In this document: positions 51,313 to 63,860 of the stretch, one piece after another
Layout: each line of letters begins with the position of its first letter
How positions within the stretch are numbered: position 1 is the stretch's first letter
From: Fratercula arctica
Taxonomy: Eukaryota; Chordata; Aves; Charadriiformes; Alcidae
Assembly (NCBI GenBank): GCA_947846985.1
Contig: CANTUZ010000001.1
Location: 109,137,757 to 109,201,756, forward strand
Direction: 5' to 3'
Length of the DNA stretch: 64,000 nt
The notes under the pieces: model-generated
What the model was told of the DNA's origin: nothing
Databases searched by the model: none
What the model saw: the letters and a program-made list of their open reading frames with translations, nothing else
Translations under genes and position numbers: made by a program

Positions 51313-52539
51313 GCTCGAAGTAAAAACATAAAGGCAAAGTTTTGACAATTGTATGATCTTTTCACGGAGCCTCGATTTTTTGCATGTCTGAATTGAGGCA
51401 TCCCTAAAGTATTTGGTTTGCAAAAGAGATATGATCAATACTTCTGGAAAATTATACCCCTTGAGAAAAGGGGGAGAATAACAGGTCCTGAAGTAAAAAT
51501 GATCAAAATCACTGGTAAATTAAAAATAAAGAAAGATTCCCAATGTGAGCAGGATGAAATCCTGTTACTCTTGCCAACAGTTGAAACTGATCCCTCTGTA
51601 AAAAGCCCACCCTTGGCCTCTGCTGTACTTTCCTTCCACTTGAATGCTGTTTTGAAATTTCAAGTGGAACTTAAGTGGTAGGGATGCGTTGGGCAGCCCT
51701 TCTGCACAGTTTTGAGTTTAATAATAGACGGGAAGTTTCATAACATAGCACAAGAATAGAAATTTAGTCCGTGGAAGGAGCCTGTATTGTCTTTTGTGAG
51801 CAATACAAATAAGAAAAGGAATATGAATGCAGAGTGCTTTTCCAAATACTGTTATGTTTTGACATGTGCAAATGCCCTGTGATGAAAATGATTAAATGGG
51901 AGATTTAAATTCTCTCTGCTCATGAGAATAAAGCAGTAATAAAATGATTTTTAATGCACGCCAACATTTTTACATACTTGTGTCAAGATATTTGTTTACA
52001 AATAAAGTCCACGTTCTTTGTATGACTGGTCTGTAAATTTGCAGTGAAAGAAATCTGTTTCCTATTGATCAGAATGTGTTCCCATCCAATTAGAAAAAAA
52101 TTGAACTTGATCTTTGTGTAATAAGTGTTCTCCTTAATTGGATACATGTCTGCGTTACAAGCTGTACTGCCCAGGGAACATTGGAACATCTAGTGTGGTA
52201 ATAGATGACAGGCCAAGCAATGAATGAATCCATATGAACAGTGAGCTATGAGTGTCCTTTTTTCCTGTGAGGGGGCACTTAGCAGGACAAGCTGGAAAGG
52301 CCACACCTATGTTCCCTGGTTCCTCCTGCCACAGTGCCCTCAGGCTGATGTTCTCAGATGCACTGAAACTGCTCTCTGTCTGGAATTTGAAGCAGTTTTA
52401 AAAACTATTTCATTTAAAATAGGATTTTGGTGTTTCATGTATTATCTAAGTAGTCAAATACCAGTTTTTGACAATCTGACTTTGAGTGAGGTGTATAGTT
52501 CCATGTGCCCTGTGCCTGCAAACTTCAACATACAGTAAA
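51313..52539. other. unique non-coding DNA
   Basis: No gene or repeat recognised. Confidence 0.55.
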
Positions 52540-52790
52540 TTGTTTATCACCTTTTCATTGCCTCTGACCTGCTAAAGAGTCCACTCATGAGAGCCTATTA
52601 GTCTTGACCTAATTAATATTAATGAACTGAAGCTACTTATAATTTGTGTTTAAATGGGCAATCAATCTTACGTTTGCTTGTAAATGGTGCGGGTCTCACT
52701 GCTTTGTGCCTTGCCCTATGTCAGTATCTTCAGTCATCTGGAATTATTGTTATATTTAAGAATAAACACCTGCCATGTTTGCCAGTACAT
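52540..52790. promoter_or_regulatory. candidate regulatory element (texture only)
   Basis: Unique sequence with clustered homeodomain cores (CCTAATTAATATTAATGAAC near 52608-52627) followed by GCAATCAATC. No repeat homology recognised. Confidence 0.28.
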
Positions 52791-54039
52791 AATTTTAGCA
52801 CTCTATAGAAGTTTGTAACAGCATTGAAAAGAAATACCAGCTATACTTGTAAAGGAGGGTCAAAAGGCAAATAAAGATTTTTCCAAACCTGACACTTCCA
52901 AAGTTTGACAGCAAAGTTGTCAAGATGTAATACTTCAAGCTAGTGATGTCATCTCGCAGCAGTTGTCTTCATCTAGTGGTTTAGGACAGACACTTGAGTC
53001 TTCCTCTTCAGACTTGAAGGTTTCTGGTTAGTGCCTGATACAGTAGATAAATAATCAAATATTTAGTTCTGAATGAGAGAACTGGAGAACTGAGAAGCCA
53101 TGCAGTAGCAAGTCAAGAAAAGAAATAAATAATGCTATTTTGTCATTCTGGTCAATGTCATGCAACCAATTCCTAATTGATAACAATTCTGTAAGCAATA
53201 TCTGGTATGCACACCGTTGACTTCTAATGATTATTTTTACATTTCACATGAAGAATGGAAGTTAGAATTTCTTCAGCTCCAAAATGCCTATGGAAACTGG
53301 CTCTCTGCTTCCTGAAATTCCCATCACAACAGTCTCTTTGCAATCCAGGCACTGGAGGACATCAGCTGTTGTTCAGTCTCATACAGTGTAATAGAGGGAA
53401 AGAATGAGGATTATTTAGTGGCCAAAAAATCCTAAATTTTGGTTAATGTAGAAAAATTCTTTTATTTTGTATTCTTTTATTACATACAAAAATAGAATTT
53501 GTTCACTTGGTTGTGCTTACAGTGTTTGATAATAGGGTACATCTTCAAAATTCTGTACTGTTTTCTTCAGGAGATGATTATAATTCTGATAAGGGACTAA
53601 AATTTTTGTTTCTGTTCCCTTCAGACATCACAGTGAAAGCTGAATCAGTAGAAAAAACATTTGAATTAATATACAGTAATAAAACGATAGTTTAGAGATA
53701 TTTTTAACATAATCATTCCTTAAATGATATAGTATTTTAACTTAGTATAGAAAATACCCTAACCTTATGGGGGTTTTGTTTTTCTTGAAGTATATTATGT
53801 TTTAAAAGCATCTCACTCCATCATCATGTTCTTTTAAATATAATTTAGTTCTTGTATAATGCATTGTATCATCAGATATTCTGCATGGTATTCTGAAGTG
53901 TATGCTATTTATATACTGCAACCACTTATTCATGTAAGAGATGCATTAGAATAATTTTCCTGAGTACAATGTATGATTAAAGGACAATGTCAAAGTAATT
54001 TTTCAAATGATTTTCCCCTTTCCCTGTTGTTTATAATAG
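52791..54039. other. unique A+T-rich DNA
   Basis: No supported gene; the 62-codon frame at 53507-53695 has no domain. Confidence 0.55.
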
Positions 54040-54430
54040 CTTTTTGGAAGAGTAATACTTCAGGCATATTCATTTGAAATCAAATAATGTCTCAGAACAT
54101 TTTCTAACTTGCCTTGGCTAATTTTGGTGAGCTAATGAAGAGAGATTAATATCTGTTTCACTATTAAGACATTAATGAATTTTAAGTCCTGGGCACCCAA
54201 CTTAGCCATTCATCTTTCCTAAGAGACAGATTATTGCATAACTTTCAATAATGCTCCAGAGTCTTATTACATCTATAATGAGAATGCTTGTTTAAACAGC
54301 AGCATTTTTATTTTAAATGGCTAAAGGGCATAATCCGGTTGAAGTATAAATAACTCTGCAACCTGAGTGATGAGGAAGTTCTTAACATATTTCAATTAAT
54401 AAATGTCTCGAGTCACAGTCAGACCAACAG
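54040..54430. promoter_or_regulatory. candidate regulatory element rich in homeodomain-like cores
   Basis: Unique sequence with many TAAT/ATTA cores in under 400 bases (GAGATTAAT, ACATTAATGAATTTT), ATTGCATAAC (C/EBP- or POU-like) near 54233-54242, ATAATCC near 54331 and AATTAATAAATG near 54395. Inferred from motif density. Confidence 0.3.
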
Positions 54431-57284
54431 CCTACCTATGCTTCTGGCTTGCCAGAAAAGGGAGCAAGGACACATACTTTTCAGTTATGCTTTGAGGAGT
54501 TTCAGTCACTTCCCATGGTTCTTAAATGTTTTTATTTGTACTGCCGTCCCGTTATAAAATGCTGAACTGCTATACACAAAATGAAAGGTCTGTTTGTCAA
54601 AGGTTCCTTCACTCTGGACTGCTGGACTTTTTGCTATCTCTGGCCTCCAAATAGCACACCTTCTATCGTCATTTTGCTACTAGGGATACTGTTAAGGGTT
54701 ACTCTCTTCAGAGATGCTCATGTATCTTCAAGATGTCATAGCTGAGTAAATGTAAAGAGTTTGCAGCCAAAGTGAGCTTTGTGTTTTATGCATGTATGTA
54801 GTCTCTTGCATGAGGGATCTTGATCCTTGATGGATGCCTCCAAGCTGTTGCCACAGTACTAGTAAGTTGTTCCTGCAGATTTTGTAGAAACCGCCATTGA
54901 GTTTCTCTGTGAGCTGGGGAAAACTATCAGGGCCTGCCTGGATCTGCTTCTCCCTTCTAACATCCTCGGTGACAAAGAGGGATGAAGGGGTTACACAGGA
55001 TATTGGATTAGATGTGTGGAGTTTCACATGATTTGGATTATATAGTTGGTTTCTGTATTTTGTCCGTTTTGCTGATATCCTTGGCCTCAGGCTTTTCTCT
55101 TTCTGCACACCAACTGTATGTGGCTCAGGGTTTGTTTGTGTGGTTTGGAGAAGCTTTATTAAAGAAAAGGCTCATACAGATTTTTCATCTATTTCCATAA
55201 TGTAGTTCATGAGCATTATTTTGCTGTTGTCACTGATTTTCTTCTTGTTTAATTTTTTTATTTTCTTTTTCATTCTTTATCTAGCTGGATGTTGCAGAAC
55301 TCAAGTGTACTATGATCAAAACTTAATCTGTTGCAGAATTGGCACTGATCTCATTGATAAGTCAGTTGAGTCCCAATTTATTTTCTTTTTCTGAATATGA
55401 AGGTCCACTGCGCTGTAGACATCTGGTGTTTTGGGCACTTAAAGCTGCAGATCACAGACAATTCTGTTATTTCTATTTAAATATGCATGAACTGTTGTTG
55501 AAGTAATCCACTCTGTCAAAATAGCATCAAGTGTAATATATCGCTGACCTTCTCTTTTGCATATTGGAGGGGATTGGAGAAGTCTACTTATACTTCCAAC
55601 TACCTTGTCTATGTGTCGCTTTTTATATATTCAAATCTTTGGAAGTGTGATGATTATAGAGGATGTAACATTTATAATAGCTTCATTATTCATACACCTT
55701 ATTTATTTGGCCCTAAACAGGATATGAAAATCTTTCACAGCACAATCTTGGTCTTAGGGATAAGAGAATGTAATGAGGTAACGTGGCAAGCTACAGCCCT
55801 TACTGTGCAGCTTGTGCAAAACATGCCATGAAGGAAGTACCTGGACCCCCTACTGACCTTTAGGCTGTAAGAGCCTGAAGTCTCTGTAGATGTAGTTTGG
55901 CTTCTGGTCTTGGAGAAAGCAGGCTTAGCATCACCCTGCCTTCAGAGTCCCCTGGAGATAATTTTGACAGTGATAGTCAGAGCAGCACTTCACTGATGTA
56001 CTTTCTCCTCAGCCAAGGGGGCCCACAAGTGCATGGCAAGTGGCTAGCACTGCCAGTTGTGCCATGCTCTGAGGTAATCCTCGGTCAGCCAGCTAAAGCA
56101 GTTCAGTGATTGAATTGCTGCTGGACTCCCATGGAACAGAAGCCTCTTGGGGTGGCATTGCATGCAATTTGAATTTCATGCAAAAAAGGCTTGGGTTTCC
56201 AATCAAGCTGTGGCAGTTTACCTGCCATGTTAACATACCCCTTTCAATGGAAATTACAGCCTGTGTCAAATAAAATGAATAATGTCTTTTGATTTGATCC
56301 ATTTTTTTTTCTTGTGGACAAGCTAAAGTGGAAAGTGATTTCTAAAGGATCTTCTGAAATCACTCATTTGCCATCTCTGAGTATTTTGAGTTTACAGAAT
56401 TGGCTTTGCCTAGTCTTGATATGTTTATGGATTTCTCTGCCATAATTATGGGAGGGAGAACCCTCGCAGCATCTGTAGAATTAGAATTGTGTATAAGATT
56501 TGCAATTTGGGGTTTTTTTAAGGCTGAAATAAGATTGACTGTACTTGTTCTGTTGTTTTTTGTTTGTTCTTAACTGTACAATGGGAAGTATTGCTATAAT
56601 GACAGGTGTGATTTAAAAGGTACAGGCTTGTCTTCCTGTTGATGAATGTATTTTTTTTAATAGGCACTTAATCCTTGTGAAAGGTGCTGGATTGTGACAG
56701 CACTTGAAGATGAATTCCTGTATTTTTCTGCAGAAGTTGTACAGCAAGAGACAGTGGCAGGGCATGCTTCTCTTACAAATATGTCTGAACCCTGACCTAG
56801 AGAGATCATCTATAGAGATGAGTCTCTGTGCCCATTCAATCCTTGACCTCACTGACGAGACTCTATTGAGGTTGCCAATTTATGATGTGGACCTTGGGCT
56901 TGAGAGTACCAGCTCATTTTGAGTTGACTACCAAACCAGTTGTGAATGATGGCAACTAGATAATGACTTGGAGGCGGTTTCAAGCCAGTGGTCACTGGGG
57001 AAAGGCTCCCATCCTATTACAGATCTTTTGCACTATCTATCTAGCTTGCAGAGCAGGTGCTCTTCATTGTCAAAAGATACTTTCTTTTGTCCATATTTTG
57101 TGTTTATTTTCATAAGGTCTTCAATGCAATGTTTTTACATATCTGGGAAAAAAACAGCATAAAAATTGTAGGTATTGGTTTTACATCAGGAGTTTGGAAA
57201 TTTAGCATGCGTGTACAAATATCTCAGGAAGAGAACAGTATTTAGCTATGGCAGATGCACCAGCCTGTTTTTTTCTTGCTGAAC
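54431..57284. other. unique non-coding DNA
   Basis: No supported gene. The 126-codon minus frame at 54728-55108 has no recognised domain. Confidence 0.5.
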
Positions 57285-57290
57285 CCTCAC

Positions 57291-57451
57291 CATGTGAACA
57301 GTGAGCTGCCATGCGCGCACACTTTCCCTTGTCCTTGTGGATGTGGCAACGGTGGCAGTGACAGCTCCTCTCATTCAGTAGCAGGTCATGCACAAACTGA
57401 ATGATGCCAAACAAATGCTCCCTATCTCCTCCAAGGAAAAGATTGCAGATC

Positions 57452-57482
<31 letters not shown>

Positions 57483-57483
57483 A
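57291..57483 (-). other. possible minus-strand exon-like segment, Cys/His-rich
   Basis: A 64-codon stretch is open from an acceptor-like TATTTTTCCCAG to a donor-like ATG|GTGAGG. It begins with eight lysines encoded by A24 (57457-57480, T on the + strand) and then contains CHCHRCHIHKDKGKC. A branch-point-like TTAAC lies about 25 bases before the acceptor. No family recognised, and the homopolymer inside the frame argues against a real coding exon. Confidence 0.15.
57457..57480. repeat. T24 homopolymer
   Basis: Uninterrupted run of 24 T on the + strand. Confidence 0.9.
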
Positions 57484-57499
57484 CTGGGAAAAATAGTAT

Positions 57500-58079
57500 A
57501 TGTATGTTAATGTGTATCTATATGTTTGTGTGTGTGCATGTGTAATACAAATATGTACACATATTTAGACATCTTGAATTAAAATATTCTGCAAATAATT
57601 TATGAAATACTTGCTATAGATGGTAGTCCCTATTCTGAATCTTTGCTAGGCTTTATCTTACACTTACTAGGTAACAGGAAAACTCTCACTGTAGCATTGA
57701 TTCAGTCCCTTGTCCTTGTTAATATTTTCAGTAAGCTTCTTAAACACACAGAAAAACTTTGGAACTTTGGAGTGATTATTCAGCCTATCTCTCTTGTTTT
57801 ATTATTATTATCCCCCTTTACATTAGGAGGAATAAGAGTCAGCTAATGCATTTGGTGAGATTTTTCTCTCCCTTATCTTTCCTTTAATAATTGATTCAAA
57901 CCTGTCCATTTTTTTTGTACAAACCATAATGGTGTCACAGCCCTTTTCCTCTTTCCCTTTCTGAAGCATTTGAATAACACTGCTCATTTGGAACCTGTCT
58001 TAACCTCAGCAATATGCTTAGGCTATTTGAATTCTTGTTCTCTTTTTCCTCTTTGTTATTCACTGTACAATTTGTTTAA
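57500..58079. other. unique A+T-rich DNA
   Basis: A TG/TA-rich low-complexity patch at about 57500-57565; otherwise no feature recognised. Confidence 0.55.
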
Positions 58080-58500
58080 TGCTGCTGTAGCCATGCATTA
58101 CCAGTCAACCTTATATATAAATTCCATAATAAATTAAATAAAGCTCTGTATGGGTCAGCTTAGACTAGCCCGATTAAAAAATGATTTACTAAAGAGATAG
58201 AGGTAGCAGGATGGTAGAACGTGCTTCTAAATCAATTATGAGTCCATTCACTGTCGGCCTATTGTGCGTAATAGTGTATTAAAATGCATTCTATATTGTT
58301 AAAAAAAAAATTGACTCTTTCATTGAAACTGAATTAACATTTGCAAGCGCATAATAGTGTTTGGAAAGCTATAAACATTTAAATTCAATCCCTCATTGCA
58401 GACTAAGTGCATACAGCTAGAATTGTAATATCCAGATAAGTCTTTATGTTGTGCTCATTTCATTATTATAGCAAGATGTTCACCATACTAAAGGTAAGAT
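58080..58500. promoter_or_regulatory. candidate regulatory element (texture only)
   Basis: Unique A+T-rich sequence with CpGs retained inside homeodomain-like contexts (CCCGATTAAAAAATG, TGCGTAATAGTG, AAGCGCATAATAG), plus ATCAATTATGAG. Similar texture to the elements near 54.2 and 63.7 kb. Confidence 0.32.
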
Positions 58501-61500
58501 TGGGTCAACACTTGTATTTATAAGCCCATAATTACAAGAAGAAAGCAGTACCACTGGACTGTAGCAGTGAAGTTAATTTTGAACTGAAAATTAGTGTCTG
58601 TATGTACATGTATTTGTGCATGTATACACACACATATATATAAAAACATATAATACTCGTTGCTAAATTTTTGAAAGTCTGCTTAAAGAAAGCGTTTCAG
58701 TCTGAGTGCATTGGCTAGTCCTGTAAAACATGTGCTAGCCCTTGTGGCAGAAGATCCACAGTCCTTATCCCGAGGTTCAAAATCTTCCTTCATCCCAGCT
58801 GTATGCTCAGATCATACTGGGGCACATCTTAAGCTCCCCCACCCCTAAAGACTCTTCCTCCTCTTTTGCTTGTGAAGGAGGAGAGGCAGGGTGCAATCAG
58901 ACAGGCTGTCTGTTCTTGATGAGCTGGAAATGGAGGCTGCGCCCGTGCTTGCGGCTTGGCACAGACCCTGTCATCTGACAGCCGCTTTCTTCTTTTCCCC
59001 CAGGTATTGCAGAAGGTCTCAGTCCTCGCCAGGGACAGCCTGTAAAGAAGTGCCATGGCATTAGGGTGACCTGGATGCATCTATGTACTGAATTCATGTG
59101 CAGCAGACTCGCATCCTGGTATCCCCCTGCTAGCTCTGAGACTGGCAAGGGATGCAGTGGAGCTTTGTTCCTCTAGAGCTTTCCTCTGCTGGGACTAATA
59201 CTGTCTTTAGTGGGATTTGCTTACTTCAAATTCAGCTAATTAATTTTTATGGAATAAATTCAGAGAGAGCTGATACTACTGCTTTCATTTCAGTTTTACT
59301 TACATTTGTACTTACTTCTGTGTTTCCAATATACCAAAATGAAATGAGAAGTTCTACAGGAAACAGACCAAGCAATGTCATCTGCAGAGTTTGAGAGTTT
59401 TAAAGAATGTATATTCTGTTTTCCTTCTTAGAATATAAATACTAGGGCTGGTATTTAGTCTTTTTGTCATCTTTGTAAACTGTATTTGCTTCCTTTGTGT
59501 ATTAACTTAGTTCTTTGAATGAACACACACAACACACAAGCACGTAAGTGTATAAATCCGTAACAAGCAACTGTTTGTGTCTGAAGCAGATTGGCTTAAA
59601 GCAGTGCTGCTTTTTCTGTCACCACTGATCTGTGGTAGCTCCCAGTGCAAGAACTGGACTTGTAGGTTTATACAACATTAGTTGAAGATGCACAAGCAAT
59701 AGACGATAATCTTTTGTGACTTGGAAAGCAGGTAGCAAGCATCTTGCATAAGGTTTTATGGTGTCTAGTGTTCATACCAGGGTTTCCAGAAGTGCCTGAA
59801 CAATTCTTTCAGCCTTTAGAGTTTGCCTAAATTTGTTGTTCTGAAAGTGTGTGTGTAATTCGGTTTGACATGTAGGATGTTTGCAGAAACCTATGAGAAT
59901 TACCTAAGCATTTTTGTTACACCCATGAGGGATATAGGCCTGAGCAAGCATGAAGACTGGTTTATTTCTCATCCCTGAAGAAATTTAGCCCTTCAGTTCT
60001 CTGACACGATCAGTTGAAGCATAAATTTGCTAGTATTTATTTCTAAACCAGAGATAAACATACATGGCTTTAGATGTTGTGCTATTCAAAAAAAAATAGA
60101 TTCCATAAGTACCATTATTGCTGACCCTCGATTTAAAATGTAGATAAACACTGGCTGTGCATCTAGAGATAAATGTGTTTTCCTATATTTTCTTAGGATT
60201 GGGAGAAATTTATCTAAAGAGGAATAAAACAGTCTGTCAAAGGCTTCATTCTATGGAAAAGTATGTTAAGGTTTCAGGTTGATTTTCTGTCATTTTATGG
60301 TAAGCATGATGTGGTTTAATCTTTTTATAAATTTACAGGCCAAGTTTTAAAAATAATTTAAATTTTGTGTGTTATACATTTATACATTGCTTTTTCCCTA
60401 TAAGAAAGAATAAAGTTATGACAGATTTTGGTAGGTTAGTTACTACCCAATATGCAAAAAAAAATGGGTAAATGTTTAACCCCACTTTAGCCTCTAGGTT
60501 CATAGCGTGATGCGAGGGCTACCCAAATGAAATAATTGCATTGTCTGGCAAATAGATTGTCTCATAAGAGGACTGAACTGTATTAAGTGATTTTCCCCTG
60601 GTGATTGGAAGTATCTCTCTCCACTGGTTCAGGTAATTCTAAGGTTGTGCCTTCACTCTTTCATGCTAGACTGCTTTTCCAATAAAATAAAAAATGTAGA
60701 ACCTGCTACACAAATGTAATGTTAACCTAGATTTCTCTGAGGACAAAGGTGAATGCTATAGGGCTTGCTGAAGGCAGAGAGGGAAATGATATTAAAAGGA
60801 TATTAGAGCTAGAATTGGATGCATGGGACTGTACAAACCTGAAAAGTGCAGATTGGGGTGTATGAATTTTATATTAGTTTATGTTTCTATGAGTCTCCTT
60901 GAGGCAAATCCTAACAGACTTTTTAAATACTTGAACACTACTTTCTTTTCCTGCCCAGATATAAATTTGAACTAATGGGTTTCTAGGGTAGAAAAATACA
61001 GTTGTAGGCAGAAGGGGAAGAACTAATCATGGAAAAAGAAAAGCTTAAAGATTGTCATAGGGCAGGTTTATACATTTCTATGAATTGTTTTAGGTCAACA
61101 CTTGAGCAAGGCTGCGGCTGTCCAGACTATGCATGTCCAGTGAACAAAATGAAAAGAAGCAGGAGTTTTGGTGCAATGAGAAGCTGACTTTCTAGTTTAA
61201 ATCCTGAAGTGACCTGGCAGGCCCTGCAGTTTTTGACTTGGAACAACCAGGAATGCCCAAAGGCACAGCTGGATTTTTCTGTATTGCTGTACATATGTTG
61301 AAATTATGTATATAAATGTTTAAATGGACTCCATGCCTATCAAACCATCATATTCAGCAGAGAAGCTGCTTTCATTGCAGCTAAATGGGGTGCAATTTGG
61401 ATGTATATTTGCTGCTGTAGTGGAATAAATGTACACATCTGGAGAGATGTTAGGATAAGAGTACTGGTGGGAAGGAGGGACCGTGTCAGTATCTATTTTA

Positions 61501-63539
61501 TGAACATCTCATTCATGTGCAATTATGCAACTTGTGCTCAGTTGCATTGCAGCTTGCATGTGATCTCTTACTGGTGAGTATTTGGTGCTTTGTTTTACTA
61601 CGGGGGCTTTGAGTGCCATAGAACTGTGGGGTCCCTGTTACACGAAGCTGCCCCAAAATCTGTACCTCATTACATTGTGCATGAGTACTTTAAAAAATTA
61701 AAGTTTAATTAAAATAATTCTGAATAAAAATTATCAAGAAAGGCGTGTACTTTGAAACTCTCATGGAAAATGTTTTGACAGAGGGAGAGAGGAGCAATTA
61801 TTGCTGCAGTGTACCATACAAAATAGAGTCTCTCTGTAAATTTGGTATTATGTTTGAGCTCAAGCTGAGTTTAATAATGAAAAATATTCTGGGACCCCCG
61901 TTCATTCTTAATCCTTGGAAGAGAAAACTCTTTTTGTATTGTTCTAAGTAATAAAAAAAAAATCATACACTGATGTGACTGCGTGGGAGCCACTGAAGCT
62001 TCTTTAGGCCTAATGATTGAAAGTCAGAGGTGAGTGAAGACAAATGGGCCATTCCGATGATACTACTGCTTTACAGATGATAAAGCCAGATCTAGCAATG
62101 GCAGTTGGAATTAGGCTTTTGGGATGTAATTAGGCTTTGGGGAAAGATTTTTTTGCCTCGATGGTTTCTCTGTGTCAGAAAAGCTGACCTGGCTCCTCTG
62201 CTGATCTGCTGAGAGGTCCAATTTGGAGAAAAGCCATATCTCTTCCTCTCTCCCAGTCCTATACCCAATAAGTGAAAGGGAGCCCAACTGCTCAGAGCTC
62301 CCCTTCTTGGGCACATGGATCCAGGTGCATGGAAGAAGACATGGCCGCTCACCACTCATGTGACACCAAACTTGTAAGTCCTGTTTGCCTGAGTTACTGC
62401 TCCTGTCAAGAAAATCTTGAAGTCTCTTGCAGATAGTAGGTAAACATTCTGAAATAGTAATTCCCCAAATCCCAGGATGGAGAACATTTTAAATCTTTTG
62501 GCAAGGTAAACATCAAGAAAATTCCAGAGCAATTTCAAGAATATAACACAGTTCTGAGTTTTTAGTCAGTTGTTAGTTGGTGCCACAGCCCATGTTGCAC
62601 ACAGAGTAACTCTGGACAGTATTTGGTGGGAGCAGTCTGCAGCACAAAGAATGAATGGTGAAAATGATTTTTGTTTATTGCCACACTCCTTTTTATTTAG
62701 CTGAAGACCTTAATGATAGCTACTGTATCTGGCGAAGTGGGCATCAGTATAAGAGCATGCTAGTTGCATTGCGTTTTGATGGTTATCTGGCAAACCAGTT
62801 ACTTTCAGAAACTGGATCATTCCAGTAGCAGTGCAATCAATTTCCACTCTATCAGGCAGCTCTTGGCCAAGGTCACTTCAAAACAAATGCCTGTAAATTC
62901 CAGTTGTTCCCATCATGCAGCCCTAACCCTCAGTTCCAGTAGCCAGGCAAGCACACCCCCACACACCTGGAGGAGGTGGGGTGTCTCATCTCGCACAACT
63001 TGCGTCCTTGGGTCTGCTAAGGAGGAGAATTAGTGGGCTTTGCTCTCCGAGCTGTGACAGTAAGGAGTGTGATCATAGGACAGAACCTGCAAGGAAGAAA
63101 TGGAGAGAGAGGTAGAAAAGGCATGAAAAAGTCTTTTGTTAAGGCTTATGCAGAAATGCAAACAGACTTACTCTCTCTCAGCAGCTGCTTGTCCTTTTTA
63201 TGTATGTACCAAAGGGTCTGCAGTCATCTTAATATTTATGCTTCAGTATTTCTTCTGATGCAAATGATGATCAGGCATTGATGTTATGGGCCAGCTGTAA
63301 CATTGTCTTTGTTGTTATAAGAATACATAGAAGTGCTGTTCTAGCTGTGATGGTATAGGATAGAAGAAATTTTTGTAAAGTGGCAATAGATTTTAGTGGA
63401 CTGCCTGATATGACTGGGACAAACATACAAGCATTATAGGCATAAAATAAGCAAATAATATAAGCTCTGTGAAGCAGGAACATGAGCATTCTCATTCTCT
63501 CTAAACAAGTTTCAGTATTTTAGTGCACAGAAACTTGTT
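58501..63539. other. unique non-coding DNA
   Basis: No supported gene. A TG/CA/TA-alternating low-complexity patch lies at 58594-58650. The stretch 58740-59170 is somewhat richer in G+C and contains a good pyrimidine tract with CCCCCAG at about 58990-59003, but no matching downstream donor or domain. Confidence 0.55.
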
Positions 63540-63860
63540 ATTGAGAGCTTCTATTTATCCACCTGCCGTGGGAGGGAAGGCTTCATGGCTTACAGGCTGC
63601 TGTTCAGCATCACAGATGATGTTGTTGCTCAGTAGCCATTAATATAGCTTTATCTATAATTAGCGAAGGTCTAATACCTTTCTGGCCATATGGAAAATGA
63701 TAAGTTAGCTCCTGTCATAACAGGAAAATAATTATCGGATAAAGTATAAATATCAAAACATGATAAATAATGGTTACCTCAGCAATCCTCAGCTGGATAA
63801 AAGTAGCATCTGCCTTCACTTTCTGAATATCACACATGATTAATCTAGAGACAGTAAGGC
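63540..63860. promoter_or_regulatory. candidate regulatory element (texture only)
   Basis: Unique sequence with CCATTAATATAGC and CTATAATTAGCG near 63636-63665, CCATATGG (E-box/CArG-like) at 63687-63694, and TTATCGGATAAAG near 63733-63745, an inverted GATA-like pair. Confidence 0.32.

Noticed and set aside
54728..55108. 126-codon minus-strand frame
   Set aside because: No recognised domain or coding-like composition; consistent with chance.
58990..59100. strong pyrimidine tract with CCCCCAG resembling a splice acceptor on the + strand
   Set aside because: No convincing downstream donor, conflicting frames and no recognisable protein; a lone acceptor match is common by chance.
62050..62100. 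MIR-like phrase (TTTACAGATGATAAAG)
   Set aside because: Too short, and the flanking MIR core is absent.
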